NCBI RefSeq assembly: GCF_015832195.1
Contig: NC_052020.1
Location: 6,206,254-6,270,253 of the forward strand
Reading direction: 5' to 3'
Length of the DNA stretch: 64,000 bases
Source of the DNA: Motacilla alba alba
Taxonomy: Eukaryota; Chordata; Aves; Passeriformes; Motacillidae
The notes under the pieces were generated by a model that had not been told where the DNA came from, made no database searches, and saw only the letters and a list, made by a program, of their open reading frames with translations. Each line of letters begins with the position of its first letter. Within the stretch, counting starts at the first letter, position 1. The position numbers were made by a program, and so were the translations under genes. Positions 49,346 through 61,715 of this stretch are shown here, piece by piece.

Positions 49346-52300
49346 CCTGTCATTCCCTTGCCCAGAAACAAGGCTGTGCCCAAGTCAGCTGTTATAAAAG
49401 CTGGGCAGTTTCAAGGTAAGGTTTTCATCCTTAGCCAGAGATTTAAGGAATGGATTCTGCCTCAGGATCCTCACACCAGCATTCCAGGACCCCTCCAGGG
49501 GCAGCCCTGGTTCACACTGGGAAGCACCAGCCTTTAGGGACATGGGTTGTTCCCTTTAACTAAAACCAGAAGTGTTCTGGCAATTGAAACAGTGTGCATG
49601 CATGTGCTGCAACTCTGATTTGAATTCCTGCTTGTGGCGAAAGGGATTTTTAGCCCAGAACAGACACCATTTCTACATTTCCTACTCAAGAATGCCTTGC
49701 AGAAAGCATATTCTTGATGCAGTTAACTGACTATTTTTAACCAAAACTGCCTTCTGGATGGACTCCAGTTTATTTGATTATATGTTAATCAGAACTAAAG
49801 ATAGATCTAAAAGGAATAAAAATTTTCATCCTTCCACAAGGAGACTTGTGGATTTGTTTCACTTGCAAGCAGATCCCATCTGACCTGTCACTTAATTTAG
49901 AAAGTTTTCTAGATTTAGCTGTCTTTCAAAGAAGTCCATGACTACAGAAACACTAGTGATATCTCTAAGTTACAAAGCATTAATTTACCATGAATCAAAA
50001 ATGAGGGTTTTTTCCTTGGGTAGTAAGAATTTGGTTTGGGCTGTGGTTTGGTTTGGTTTGGTATTTTTCCTTTTTTAGGTTAAGGTTCTGTTATCTCTTC
50101 AAGTTCAAGGATAAGGGACCATATCCTCCTCACTCAAAGTCACTTCCTTAGCATTCTCTTAAAAATTCATCACAAAACTGCCAAACTTTTTTTTTTTCTT
50201 TCTTTTGGTTAGGAAATGTCAATTTATAGCTGCAAGCAGCTCAGTGGAAATACATTAACAGAGCTTTCCTGCAGTCCACATTATGACTGAGCTCAGATAT
50301 TTACTTATATGAACTATACTACTCAGTGAGATTGTCAATAAGAGTTAATTAAATAAAAGTTCTACTAGACAGTGTGATAACAATTTTCAGGCTATATTTT
50401 TTTTTTCTGCACTTGATTCTGCTTTTTGAGCTAGGGAAAAATGGTTTAGAGGTAATAACATTTACTTTATTCAGTGGCTTTAAGAAATGATGAGCATGGT
50501 TCAGGTTTTATACAGAGTCCTGACTACTGGCTAGGCTCTCACAACATTTTTCTGGGCAAGCTACTTTCAGTGACAGGTATTGCATCATCATTCCACCTTG
50601 CAGAAAATGGGCTCTATATTTTGTTCATTTACAAATTCTCAAATGATATTAACTTGGGTGTTTTTTTTTACTTATTGGCTGCCAGTGCATAAAATGCAGG
50701 ACCAGCTCCTATTGTTCCATCAGCATGTTAATATAAATAACAAATTTCAGGGTGAGTTAAGACACCCCATTCTCAGGAGGTTCTTTTCTGACATCAAACT
50801 TTCGCCTTCCTTGAGAATTTGGATATTCCAGCACATGAGGGGAGGATAGTAGGAAGAGTGCCTCATACTTAGCATGATGACTCCATCAACTTTCATAGGA
50901 CTATCTTCAGCATTCAGGTCCGAAGTTCAATTTTGATTTATTAGTGTAGCAGGCTATCTATGGCTCCCCTTGGAAGCAGAAAGGTGCTTCAATGGTTCTT
51001 GTGTGTTTATTTGAAGAACAGAGAGCTGGTGTTCAGGGATGGAAAGCCAGATAAAATTGCAGAATCCGAAGGGGAGATAAAAACCACCAACTGCAGAGAC
51101 AAGACTTTCAATCCATGTGAGCAGTCAATAACAAAAACCACAAACCACAGACTTGGGAATTCAACAATTCTCCTCAAGCTCAATTCACTCTCAAGGCTGA
51201 ATTATTCAGTACACTTCTTTTTGTTCTCCCAGCAGAGTTTGCAAAAGCTGTCAAGGAAGAGATTGTCAAATTAGAAGGCAAATCAGAAGAGATGTGTTTT
51301 CCTCCCTCTTTCTCAAGTTTTAAGGAAGCTTCCTTAAGATAGATTAAAATTGCATGTGACATGCTACAGCACCCAGAGTACTCTCTATTAACAATGTGAA
51401 TTGTATAAAGATCAAGAAAAAAATGGTAATCTGTTATAAAGAGGTCATGAAAGTGGTCCATCATACCAAAGAGCTTGTGTTCATGTTGAGCTGTTTACTG
51501 TCTTCAGTGCAGTGTCTCCTCCTTTGAGCTTGCAACTTTTCCTCAGGCAGTAAAGTTTAGTCCAATGGCAGCATGGGGAAAAGAACAACTGAACAAAAAA
51601 AAAAAAAGGAACCATAAAAAAATCCTACTGATGAGCTGCACTCTTGTTTTTGCTCATAACTGCCATTCAGACAACTCATTCTTTATCCACACCCCTTCAG
51701 CTCACTCTGTAAAACGTATCTGAGTCCCAGTTGTACCAGGACACTGGCTGTCAGATGTACACTCCTAATCCTCTGGTACAGCACAGCTTCTAGTGACACT
51801 TGATGGCATCTCAGACGTTTGACACACTTTTCCTCTGCTCAGGAGGCACACTTGGCTCTTCCTTCAGGACCTGCTGTGAGAAAGCTCCCTACCATCACTC
51901 AGAAAACCCCAGAATGACGTTTTACTTGTTCTGACATGGGAACAGCTCACAGGCCTCCTGCAGAGGAAAGTACAAAGATCGGTACTATCCTAGCATTTAA
52001 CACTGGGTTCATGCATTAGGTTTTAAGAGTCTGAGCACACGTCAAGAAATGACATGTGAGTTCAAATAAAAAGCCCTAAGATTTTATAAAAACCATAAGG
52101 AAAATACACTACTATCCCTTCTTTCATCAGAGTATGTAATTCTGATCTCAAAATCTTCAAATGACTCCATTATACTCAAGGACAGCTATTTTTTTCATGT
52201 TAACATCATCAAAGTGATGATACCACCTTCCCTTTAGGTAACACTAACTTGTTTCCATGTGACCACTAGAAGTCAATGATGAGGGAAAGCCCATATGGGG

Positions 52301-54628
52301 GACATACCTATTTTCTAACTAACCTCCTCTTAAAAGCATTCCTAAAACCTTCTGTGAAGACTAACTAACTCATCTCAAGAATGACACTGCTCAGAAAACA
52401 TCATCTCAAAAAAACCCCAAAAAACCCAGTTATAGTTATTCAGATTTCCATTCTCTTGTATGTTTACCTAAGCATTTTCTACTTTTCAGCAGCAGCAGAA
52501 GATATATCCATTAAAAACAGAAGGGTGACTGCATGTATATAAAAGGGGTAGTGAGGCAGAAAGTCTGGCACAGCCAATAACAGAAACATTTTTGATAGAT
52601 GTATTAATCCTTGGGCCTACAACGGCATTTCCCATCTCCAGCCTGGACTACAGCTGACTGCCTTTGGTGAAATGGCCTCCTTTAACCACAGCAATGTTCT
52701 CCTTGTTTTCAGCCATTTTGTCCTTCTATTTAACTACAAACTTTGAATTCTTGGGGTGAAAAAAAAAAGTCTTGCTTGATGCGTTCCATTAGTGACTTAG
52801 TTGTTCTACACGCTTTCTCGATTTCCTGAAACAACCCTGGCCTCCCTTCCTCCCTTTTTTAAAGAAAAAGGTACTCCCATGATGAGCTGTGCCCAGACGG
52901 GCAAATATAAGTCAATCAATTACAAATACTCAACACAAATACTTGATAAGTTCTGGTTGCAGCATTGCCATAACAAAAATTCTGATGCAAACTGCCTTAC
53001 TTGCTTCCAGAAATGCATTTGCTTCACGAATGCCTCAGCTTTGAAGGTGACTTCATTGCCAGCAATCCTTGTGATGCTGCCAGAACACTGGGGAAAAGCT
53101 TTATTTCAAGAAAAGAAAGACGAACGTGTCAATTGATGATGACAGAACTGTTGTAGGTCAAACAGTTAAACTCATTCTGACTCCACGTGTAGCAGGCTTG
53201 GGGATTTTTTTTCTGAGTACACTGTGTTGTGTGAGGGCAGCTTGAGCTAAACAGAAAAAAAAAAATAGACTTACTGTGTCAGTCCAGATTGTAACTCTCA
53301 GGGTAAGGTTAATAAGAGCATCCCACTGCATCATTCAGTGACCTTCTAGGACCAAAGTTAATTAGTGCAGCATTCATTAGGGATCTCAAATGTAACATGG
53401 TCCCCTTGACTGGGGGAATCTGCTGCTGACACAGGAGCAAACCAGGAGCGCCTGCAAGAAGACAAACGTGCAATCAATGATAACAAAATGGCAGAGAGGC
53501 AAGATCAGGAAGGAAATGTTACCCTGGCTTTGAGACACAGCTGATTACATTTACTGCTGTTATCTCCAGAGACATGGGCATTTGCTCACACAGTGCACTT
53601 AGAGCTCAGAGCTTTGGAGAATAGATGCCTTTGTTTACAAGCAGTGATGTCCAAATAGTTTCTCTCCTCCACCAGACTGAAAAATTTCCATCTCCAAGCA
53701 CCTCTATTACAAACATCTCAGCACCTTCAAATTGCTGCTATTCAAAAAAATGAAGCAAGGTTTTTGTTACAGGAGAAGGATAAAGAAATTACAGCTTGAT
53801 GACCAGGCTGTCCAGAGCTCACTCTGCAGCAAGCCTGAATCCCAAGCTAGCAATGCGGTCCCAGAGGATAAAAACCACACTCTGGCATTAATATCACTTT
53901 GCAGTTGATATATTTGTCTGTCCTGGAGAGAGGTCAAGCTATAGAACAGCACAGCTGTCTTGGTCAATGCCAAACTGCCAAATTATAGCTAAATAATATG
54001 AAAAATATCAAAATTATAGGCAAATTGTATACAGTGATTCAAAATCTGGTCACACACGATCACTGGGCTTTGTATACAAATATGTCTGATAGCTTTGACA
54101 GCTTTGAGAGTTTACACACATATGAATAATCTGATAGCCCTCTTGAACCTGTTTTTCCCTAAAAGACATTCTGGTGCCTCTAGGTCTACGAAGTTCCATA
54201 AAATTTGCCCCTTCTTCACTGCACTGGGTTAAGCAGCAGGACTGCTGGAGCCTGATCCTAAGTTTCAGAGGAAGAGTTGTGACTGACAGTATCTGTTATG
54301 AATTGTCTTTCTCCCTGCATGCTTGGAGAAACAAACAAATGACATTGGTTTTTCCAGCACCAAGATGAGCATCTGCGCAGCATTTATTGAGACTAGCAGA
54401 GAGTTTCACACGGTTAGATGTCAAAACCTGTAACTGACGCCACCAAAATCTCTGGCCCTCAAAAATATGATTACAATGGTAACAACTGTAACAGCTACAC
54501 ACTATTTTATTATCTATTATTAGTTCGTAACAAGGACAAGCCAGGCTGAGCGAGTCGCCTGATTACTGGTGGAATTATGCCTGGCTTATACAATCATGTT
54601 TTACAGATATCATTTTTGTATTAAAAAA
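49346..54628. other. non-coding stretch, nothing recognised
   Basis: No supported gene. Short pentanucleotide-like GGTTT repeats occur at about 50042-50061. Frames of around 100-110 codons (50960-51274, 52801-53136) have no family features. Confidence 0.5.
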
Positions 54629-54656
54629 GGGGGGGGGGGGGGGCGAGGGGGGAATG
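54629..54656 (+). repeat. G15 run with second G6 block
   Basis: Fifteen consecutive G (54629-54643), then CGA and six more G. It could fold as a G-quadruplex on the plus strand and lies about 1.2 kb upstream of the SYT9 start. Homopolymer length may be affected by sequencing error. Confidence 0.85.
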
Positions 54657-55695
54657 CCTTTCAGACCTAAGCAATGTTGCCAAAGCATTAGGAGGCAAGT
54701 TATATTAGTAAACAACTTTTCTTATTAATACCCTCTCCTTTCCCGAACAGTCTCATTTCGATGATACACTTTTTTCTTTAAGAAGAAAAAGTGTCTACTA
54801 GAAGATGATGCTATTTCTAGAACCGTTATCAGCAGTCTTTAAACAGGAGGCTGAACATCCACACCAGTCTGAACTTCCTGAGCTTACCGTGGCCTTTGAT
54901 ATTTGCCTGAAGTATTACAAAAGGGAGAGAGAGAGAAAAAAAAAATGAAGTTAAATGGAGCAGCCAGTTCTCAGCTTTTCCCCTCATGACACCCACCAGC
55001 CTCCCAGCCTACAAACCCAGAAAGCGAAGCAGCACCTTACGAATCTCCTACTTGTCAGGATAAACATGCCTAATGGCAGACATCTCCTCAGCCCCCTCCT
55101 CCTCCGCCAAGGCTCTCCTGCCCTCCCCTCCGGCTGCGGCTGGGTCTCAGGTGCCCGAGCTTTCTCAGCCGCGCTTTAACTCTTTTTAACCCGTCAATAT
55201 GAACCCGCTGAATGAAGATCGCCGCTCCGCCCGGGCTACACCTCTAACACTTTCCCCTCCCGACTGCGAGGGCGCGCGTTCCGGATAGCGAGGCGTCCGC
55301 AGTCCGCCAGCCGAGCGACGGGGCTCGCTCCAGAGCCGGAGCGGGCACCGAGCCGCAAGGGCGCCCGGCCCGGGACGAGCCGGCGGAGGCCGGGCCTGCC
55401 CGCCATGGGGAGGCGGGCGACGGGGCGCTGTCCGTCAGGACCCGCGCCCAGCTCCGCGCTCCGCCAGCCCCGGCGCCGCCTCTGAAGTTTCCCGCGAGCA
55501 GCGTGTGCGCCCGGGGCCGCGGGCCGGTCCTGCCCCCGGGGCGGAGAGGGGCGCGGCGGCGCCCGCCCGCTCCCCCGCCGGCAGCGCTGCGCCAGCGCGG
55601 CTGGGCGGCCGCGGCGCCGGCGCTCCCCGCCCTCGCGTTCAACTGGTGGGACCCCCGTGCGCCCCCGGCCGCGGCACCGCGGGGAGCGGCGGGCG

Positions 55696-55725
55696 GCCCG
55701 GCCCGGCCCGGCCCGGCTCGGCCCG
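55696..55725 (+). repeat. GCCCG pentanucleotide tract
   Basis: Six consecutive 5-bp units, of which five are GCCCG and one is GCTCG (55716-55720). The tract ends just before a GGGGCGGGC GC box and about 125 bp upstream of the SYT9 start codon. It may be transcribed as 5' UTR, depending on where transcription starts. Confidence 0.9.
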
Positions 55726-55753
55726 GCGGGGCGGGCGCCGCCGGCTGAGGAGG

Positions 55754-55810
55754 ATGCGGGCGGCGGCGCGGCGGCCGCAGGCGGGCGGCGGGCAGCGGCG
55801 CGGCGCCTGA
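55754..55810 (+). other. upstream ORF (18 codons) in SYT9 leader
   Basis: An ATG with A at position -3 opens an 18-codon Arg/Ala/Gly-rich frame that closes at TGA 55808-55810, 40 bp before the SYT9 ATG. If transcription starts upstream, ribosomes could translate it and reinitiate downstream. The leader extent is not known from this sequence. Confidence 0.5.
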
Positions 55811-55837
55811 CCGCAGGGCTCCGCTCCGCTCCCGAGG

Positions 55838-55998
55838 ATGCTGCGGGGCGATGCCCGGCGACAGGGAGGACGAGATCTGCCAGAAAGCGCTGCAGCTGCT
55901 GGCCGAGCTGTGCTCCGTCGGGGCGGTGGAGAACGAGAACTGCCGGGATTTCATCTACTACCTGCGGGACAGAGCCCGGCCCCGCCTCAGCGACTCAG
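55838..55998 (+). other. overlapping out-of-frame upstream ATG frame
   Basis: ATG at 55838 (A at -3) lies 13 nt before the SYT9 ATG in the +1-shifted frame. It remains open through the whole exon to the splice donor, so it would overlap the SYT9 reading frame and compete with it for initiation. The two ATGs have comparable context. SYT9 has G at -3 and both have C at +4. Confidence 0.5.
55851..55998 (+). CDS. SYT9: synaptotagmin-9, first coding exon (partial)
   Basis: Encodes 49 residues plus the first base of codon 50, then donor CAG|GTACGG (55999 onward), a phase-1 junction. The peptide begins MPGDREDEICQKALQLLAEL and continues through FIYYLRDRARPR. This closely matches the luminal N-terminus of vertebrate SYT9, and better than the sister paralogues SYT3, SYT6 and SYT10. 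Cysteines at residues 10, 21 and 31 are the N-terminal cysteine motif of this synaptotagmin subclass, known to form disulfide-linked dimers. In the family the next exon supplies the transmembrane helix and membrane-proximal linker, followed by the C2A and C2B calcium/phospholipid-binding domains. The protein is a dense-core and synaptic vesicle calcium sensor for exocytosis. None of those later exons is in the window. The ATG is chosen because it gives the conserved start and length. An out-of-frame ATG lies 13 nt upstream. Confidence 0.92.
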
Positions 55999-58900
55999 GT
56001 ACGGCCGCCGCCCTCGGGGGCGCGGGCAGCGGCGGCCTCCCTCCGGCCCCGGCTGCGGGAGGAGGGCGAGCTCCCCCGAGCATCCCCGGGCGGCCGGGAG
56101 CCGCGGGGAGAGGCCTGCCGGCGCGGCGGGGGCTGCCCGGCAGCGGGCGGCCGCGCAGGGATGGAGGCGGCGGGGGGATGCTCCGGGGCCGCGGGGCCGG
56201 GCGGGTTTGCCCGGCCCGGCCGGGGGAGGACGCCGCTCGGGGCTCGGTGCCGCCAGGCTCGGTTTTGGCGGCCGGCGCTGGGGGAGATGCGAGCCCGAGC
56301 CCGCAGCGCTCCCCGAGCCCGCGGCGGGTGCGGCAGCGCGGGGGGCGGGAGCGCAACTTTGCGCGGGCGCTGCCGCCCGGAGCGGGTCGGAGCCGCCCTG
56401 GCCGGCGCCGCTCTGCTGCAGTGCCGGAGGCTCGGGCTGCCCCGCCGCTCCCTCCCGGCGCTCCGGGTGAAGCGGCCAGGCGCTTCGCAGCTCGGTTTGA
56501 CTGGAACGCGGCTTAACGCAACTCCCCGGTTCCGTGAGACGAGCTAACAAGAGTGCCCCTCGCTTTCCTGTAGCAGATGTGGGGGTGTGGGTCTGGCAGG
56601 ATGTACGCTGGGTCGGTTTCTGTGTGTTTGTCAGGGTTATGGCTTCCACATCGTGGCATAACACTCTTACTTAAAAACTTTAACTTAAGGAAGCTTTCTC
56701 ATAAGGAAGCTGAGCTCCGGCTGCACAAAAGCTGAAAAGACTGAGGATTTGTCTCTGGATGCAAGGGAAGGGCAAATTGCAGTTTAGATTAGGAGCTTAT
56801 TATGTTTATTTTTACATCATCAAGTTGAGGTCGCTCAGTATGGGGAGAAATTTAGTGAGTTAAGACAGAAGTTGATAAACGTTTGCAGTACTGTGAAGCC
56901 TTGCTGTTAGATCAGCAAGTCATCACAGCACAGTGTTCATTGCTTCATTATTCTCTGAAATAAATCAGTCCATTTAGCACAGGGCAGTCTAATGACACTC
57001 TTTTCTGTAATTTAGTAGCCTGAAGTAACACTCAGAGTGCAACTTCCTGAGAAATCCTTGGATATGCTGGAGGCCTGGAGAAAACAAGTAAAACTAAATA
57101 AAAAAATACTCGAGGGAGGAAAAAGATGCGCTGTCACAATAAATGAATGAGGAATTTTCCATCATTCAGTTTGCTTGTATCCAAAGCTATTTGCAGCCAT
57201 TCTGGCTTTTCACTACTTAAAATATTCAAATTGGAGTGATTCATGCAATGTGTGATAGGGTTTCTTTAAAAGTAGACAAATTTAATTGTTTGGTTCATAT
57301 AGGCAGATTTAATTACTTTGTTCATATAAGCAGTAATTTTAGGACAAGACACCTGTGATTTTCTGTAATTTTCATTTACTAAAGGATCAGTCATGTATTT
57401 GTATATCAGGTCATGATTCCAAAGCCGCCTGCTTAGATCAGTGCTCGCTTTGGATACGAAACTACTTGAAATGCATATGGAGACTTTAACCTCCGCCACT
57501 TGGATAACAGCTTTTCAGATTTCTTTCAGAAGCTACCTGCTTTTTTTTTTTTATTTTTTTCATCAGCCCCAGGCAAAAAGAATACCTGGCATCTGTTTGG
57601 GAGTGATTTTGAAAATACGGTGTGCTCAGTAAAAATTTATCACCTCTACCTAAAAATGAAAAAAAAAAAAAGAGGAAAAAAAAGTGTGTTTATTTCTACC
57701 TGTTTTGCTTGAGCTGTTATTACACAACAGCCTTCCGGTGTTGTTGTGAACCTGCTCGATTACACAGAGCAGCAGTCCCTAACCTTCGCCAGCCAGTGTG
57801 CAACAACACTGAGCAATTATGCTGCAGGCAGCATCTTCCCATTGGCCTCAATCTGAACGTCTTTATTTTTTCGCAGCTGCAGCCAGTCTCAGAGGGTCTA
57901 GCAGGCAACATGCTACCCACAAACCCTGACTTGGAAAATAGTTCTGTGAGGTGGTCATGTTGGGAATTTGTTAATTCACCTAATCTCATATTTCTTTCAT
58001 TAGAATGTGTTTCTTACCCCAGTATGGCTGTCCACGTGGTTTGCTTAGCCGGTCCTTAGTTGTGGTGCTGTGGGCTGTAAGAAGGCTGTGGACATGACTT
58101 CCAAAATGAAGCAATACGACTCACAGTGAAAGGGCAGCAAATACACTGACCAAACCCAGCTTGCTTCATGGAGTGAGTTTCATTGACTTAACAAGGGCAA
58201 AATGGCCTTAAAAACTCCTAAGAGCTGATCCATTCCCTTTCCAGCCGCTAGAGGCCTGAATGGGGATGTGGAGAAAAGCGGTGCTGAAGGACAGCGTCTC
58301 CTCAGCAGAGCTGGGCAAAGGATGAAGCTGTCCTTGCTCCAGCTTCCTGCCCCCGAGCTCTGAAGGTGATGTCCCTGAGTCAGACTGAGTAACTGGCTCT
58401 TAGGCCACCCAAAACAGCAATCTAAAAAGATCTACAGCATCAGAAAAGTGTATGATTAAGTAGCTGATGAGGTACGTGACTAGGTATTGTGCAGGAATTA
58501 GAGCATGGCGACATGCTTTGAAAAGTGTTTCTGAAATGAAGCAGACACTTGCCTAAATCCATGGTGGCTACAGACAATTCTGCAGCACCTTTGGCTGAAG
58601 CTGTTCATGGATGTTGGCTCTGTCCCCTGTCAGGACTTGTTGGAAAAACCCAGACCTAACTGGGGGAGGGAGGGAGGGAGCTGAGAGGCTGCTGAGCCTG
58701 GTGCCAGCGTCTGTGTCCAAGCTCAGCCTCCCGGCGCCCCTCAGCCCCAGCACGGAGCAGCCAGATCCCTGGAGATCCACTCCTCTCTTGCCTGACGTCT
58801 GATGCACTTGGCTGTGTGACTCAGGCCAGGAGGGGACTGCATGCTTGTGGTGTGTGCCACATCTCTATTTTTCAGTTTTCAGGCGGTTTTCCCCTGTTGT

Positions 58901-61617
58901 GGGGAGCGCTGCACGTGCTTCGAGCATGAGTTTAAGGGCTAATGAGATCTGGGTTTAACATGCTGGTCCACTGGATTTCAAGGGTGACACAAGTGAGTCA
59001 GATTTTAAAGCTTTTCAGAAAACTAAAAATGCAAATTAGGCATTTAGTGAAAAAATCTTCAATTAGTTCAATAAGAGTTATATGTCAGAGCAACCTTGAA
59101 AATCCCCAAAAGGCATCCTTAAGCATTTAGATACCTTAATAAGCTGACTCGTTTTCTGTTCCATTGAAAAATGTCAATAATATTTCTGTATCACTGAAGG
59201 GCTTCATGAGGGTAAATTGCAAAGTCTGAACACATCGGGTATGTAATACATTCATAAAGAAGAGTCAGATGGGCCTCTCAAAGATATTCAAGTAAATACA
59301 ACATTTGTCATGTGGGCATTTGAAAACAATCACTCAAGATCATGGAATATCACCCCATGATACATGATAAAGCAAATATTGTAGAGCAGGAATGAGCAGA
59401 AGAATTCCTTGAATGTGTCAAAAAGGAGAAATCCAGTAAACGAAAACAACAACAACAAAATAATGAAAGCAGAAAATCTTGATAGAGAGACTGACCATTA
59501 GAAGAAGAATTAGGAAAAAAAAGACATTTATGAAATAAGGGTTCTGACAAAGTCCAGGCCACTAGTCATAGTGAATTTTTCATTAATTCTGTAGTAGAAA
59601 AAATATATAAATATAAATAAAAAGTAAAGTGTTCTGTTGCTTTGGTTGTACATCTTGAGGATGAGCCATCAAGGTCTTATAATACTCTTAATTACGTTTT
59701 TTAAAATTGACTAAGAGATACTAAAACAGAATACATGATGAATATTGTGAACATAGTGATGGCATAAAGTGTTCTACAGGTCATGAGTATGAGATAATTA
59801 TTTCACAGTGACAGAAAGCCAGATTTTGATGGAGGTAAAGATAGTTGACAGACAAGAAATCAAAAAATCTGGGAGTGGAAATGGGATGGATATTGAAGAC
59901 AAAATGTATGAAAAACTACAGTTTTGGTCTTGCAGTAGAATTTAAGCATTTTATGAATCAGTAGTTTACTTTTTAATGTCTACTTTCAGCTTCAGGACAG
60001 AGAAAAGCACAAAGAAAAGAAAGCCAAAGAGGCATAACCGTGGCCTCCCAGCCCTCTGGTGGAATGTGAGAGCCCAGGTTTTCTGTGGAGAGGGTTGTTC
60101 CAGTAGACTGCTCATTCCCTAGAAAACTAATACTTGCAATTAAATTGCACGTCAGAAAGTTTCCCTTTAATTCAGAACTGAGTTTAAAAACAAAACCTGT
60201 CTTCAGAAAGTAGTTTGGTTCCTTAAAAAGGTATTTTAAATTTTTTATACCCTAAATTGCTTCCTGATTTATTCCCACCTCACCCCCAAATTTTCCAGGA
60301 GCATAACAAGCTGTGGAGTTTCGTCAAGACATTAAATACATCTAGATTTATCTAGATAAAATCAAAGAGCATTTGCAAGTTTTAAAGACATGAAAAACAT
60401 TTGAGTGGGTGAAATAACTTCCAGTACGTTTTAACATTTTATTTTCCTCACTGTGAGCTGTTGCTCTCCATGTTTTTAAATTTTCTTTTCCTGATAGTAT
60501 TCAATGTGTCCCCCTAGTGCAAGACTTTGAAGGATGGAGGACAAGTGTAAATCATATTTCCTCTCTTGAGGTCAAATGAATGAGCACGTCTGAGGCCCAA
60601 GTTCCTTTGGGTTTTGAGAACCAAAGTGCTCTTTCAAGAGTTGAAAAAAAATACAGGGATGTTATGTATTTAAGACTAAAAATAGGTATTCATTTTCTCT
60701 TTTGGAAAGTCAGGAACGAGTCTGAAGAAGGTAAAAACAATTACTTCCTGTTGCTTGAATTCTAAAATGCTCTGCTAGTTTAATTCCCTCTAAACAAAGA
60801 GGCTCTCAGAGATTTTCCTGTCACACTGTAGGAGTTTAATATTGGTTTTCTCCTTGGAAATCTGTTTTAAACAGATAGCTTAATTTTGAAACAAATTGTA
60901 GAAAAGAGCAAATCATGTTCAAAGTAAAGGGACTACCTGTGTGCTTAATAATGACTTGAAACTATAATTAAGGTAAATCAGTTAAAATAAAAGTAAAGAT
61001 TTTAATTTATTGTAACCGCATAAAACATTTTCCTGGAATGCATTTTTGTACTTTTGCATCTAACCTAAAGAATTATAGGTGTTTAAGTTATGACTTACTC
61101 TTCAGAACCAGAGAAAAGGACGACTACAAAGATTTTCCTCATGATAAAACCGAGCTTTGATCAGGCTGGAACACAGTCATGTTAAATACTCTTCAGATAT
61201 GAAAGAGCCCTGCTCTACTGAGATCACTTTCTATTTTCCAGACGTGCAGAGCAGCTGCACTTTACCTTCAGAACCAAACATCAGGAGGTTTTCTGTAGTC
61301 CCTGTGACCAAACCTCACTCCACTGCTGTCCCACAGCTGCTCCTGAACGCTGTGGGAAGCAGAAATGTTTCAAGCCTATGAGAAAAAGGCAAGAGGAAGG
61401 TGGTTTCCAGCCCTTTTTGGCCTCTGCATCCAGATTCAGTGCAGGTGTGGAAAGTAGGGGCTGCCGTTTCCATTTTGGTTTTAGTCCTCACTTATATGGG
61501 GATTTCACCAAATGTTTGTTGTTTACGGTCTGCCTTATACCCTGAAACTACAACAGCGTGTAACACTGTGTTAAAGTAGATGGCAACTACACCTCTTTGT
61601 ATTTAACAGAAAAAGTT

Positions 61618-61715
61618 GTGTTTACTCAAATATGACATTATATATAAAAATGTGTTTACTCATATACGACACATATATAAAAATGTGTTTACTCGTATAC
61701 AACCCGTAAATAAAA
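61618..61715. repeat. three imperfect tandem copies of a 33-34 bp unit
   Basis: Units starting GTGTTTACTC at 61618, 61652 and 61685 share an ATATATAAAAAT-type ending. Each differs at several bases (CAAATATGAC, CATATACGAC, CGTATACAAC). This is an older minisatellite in SYT9 intron 1. Confidence 0.9.

Larger units (their letters stand above)
55215..56520. promoter_or_regulatory. SYT9: CpG island spanning SYT9 promoter and exon 1
   Basis: Base composition changes abruptly from AT-rich to very GC-rich with frequent undepleted CpG from about 55215 to 56520, then returns to AT-rich. It contains GC-box/Sp1-type motifs such as GGGGCGGGC (55728-55736). No TATA box is evident at a fixed distance from a start, so dispersed TATA-less initiation is the likely mode. 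The island covers the leader, the first coding exon and the first 0.5 kb of intron 1. The exact transcription start cannot be read from the sequence. Confidence 0.9.

Noticed and set aside
55244..55954. 236-codon open frame on the minus strand across the CpG island
   Set aside because: Extreme Ala/Arg/Pro/Gly composition typical of stop-poor GC-rich sequence. It is antisense to the SYT9 leader and exon, with no family signature.
55657..56547. Plus-strand frames of 210-296 codons running through SYT9 exon 1 into the intron
   Set aside because: They result from low stop-codon density in the CpG island. The conserved SYT9 frame ends at a strong donor at 55998/55999 and loses conservation character right after it.
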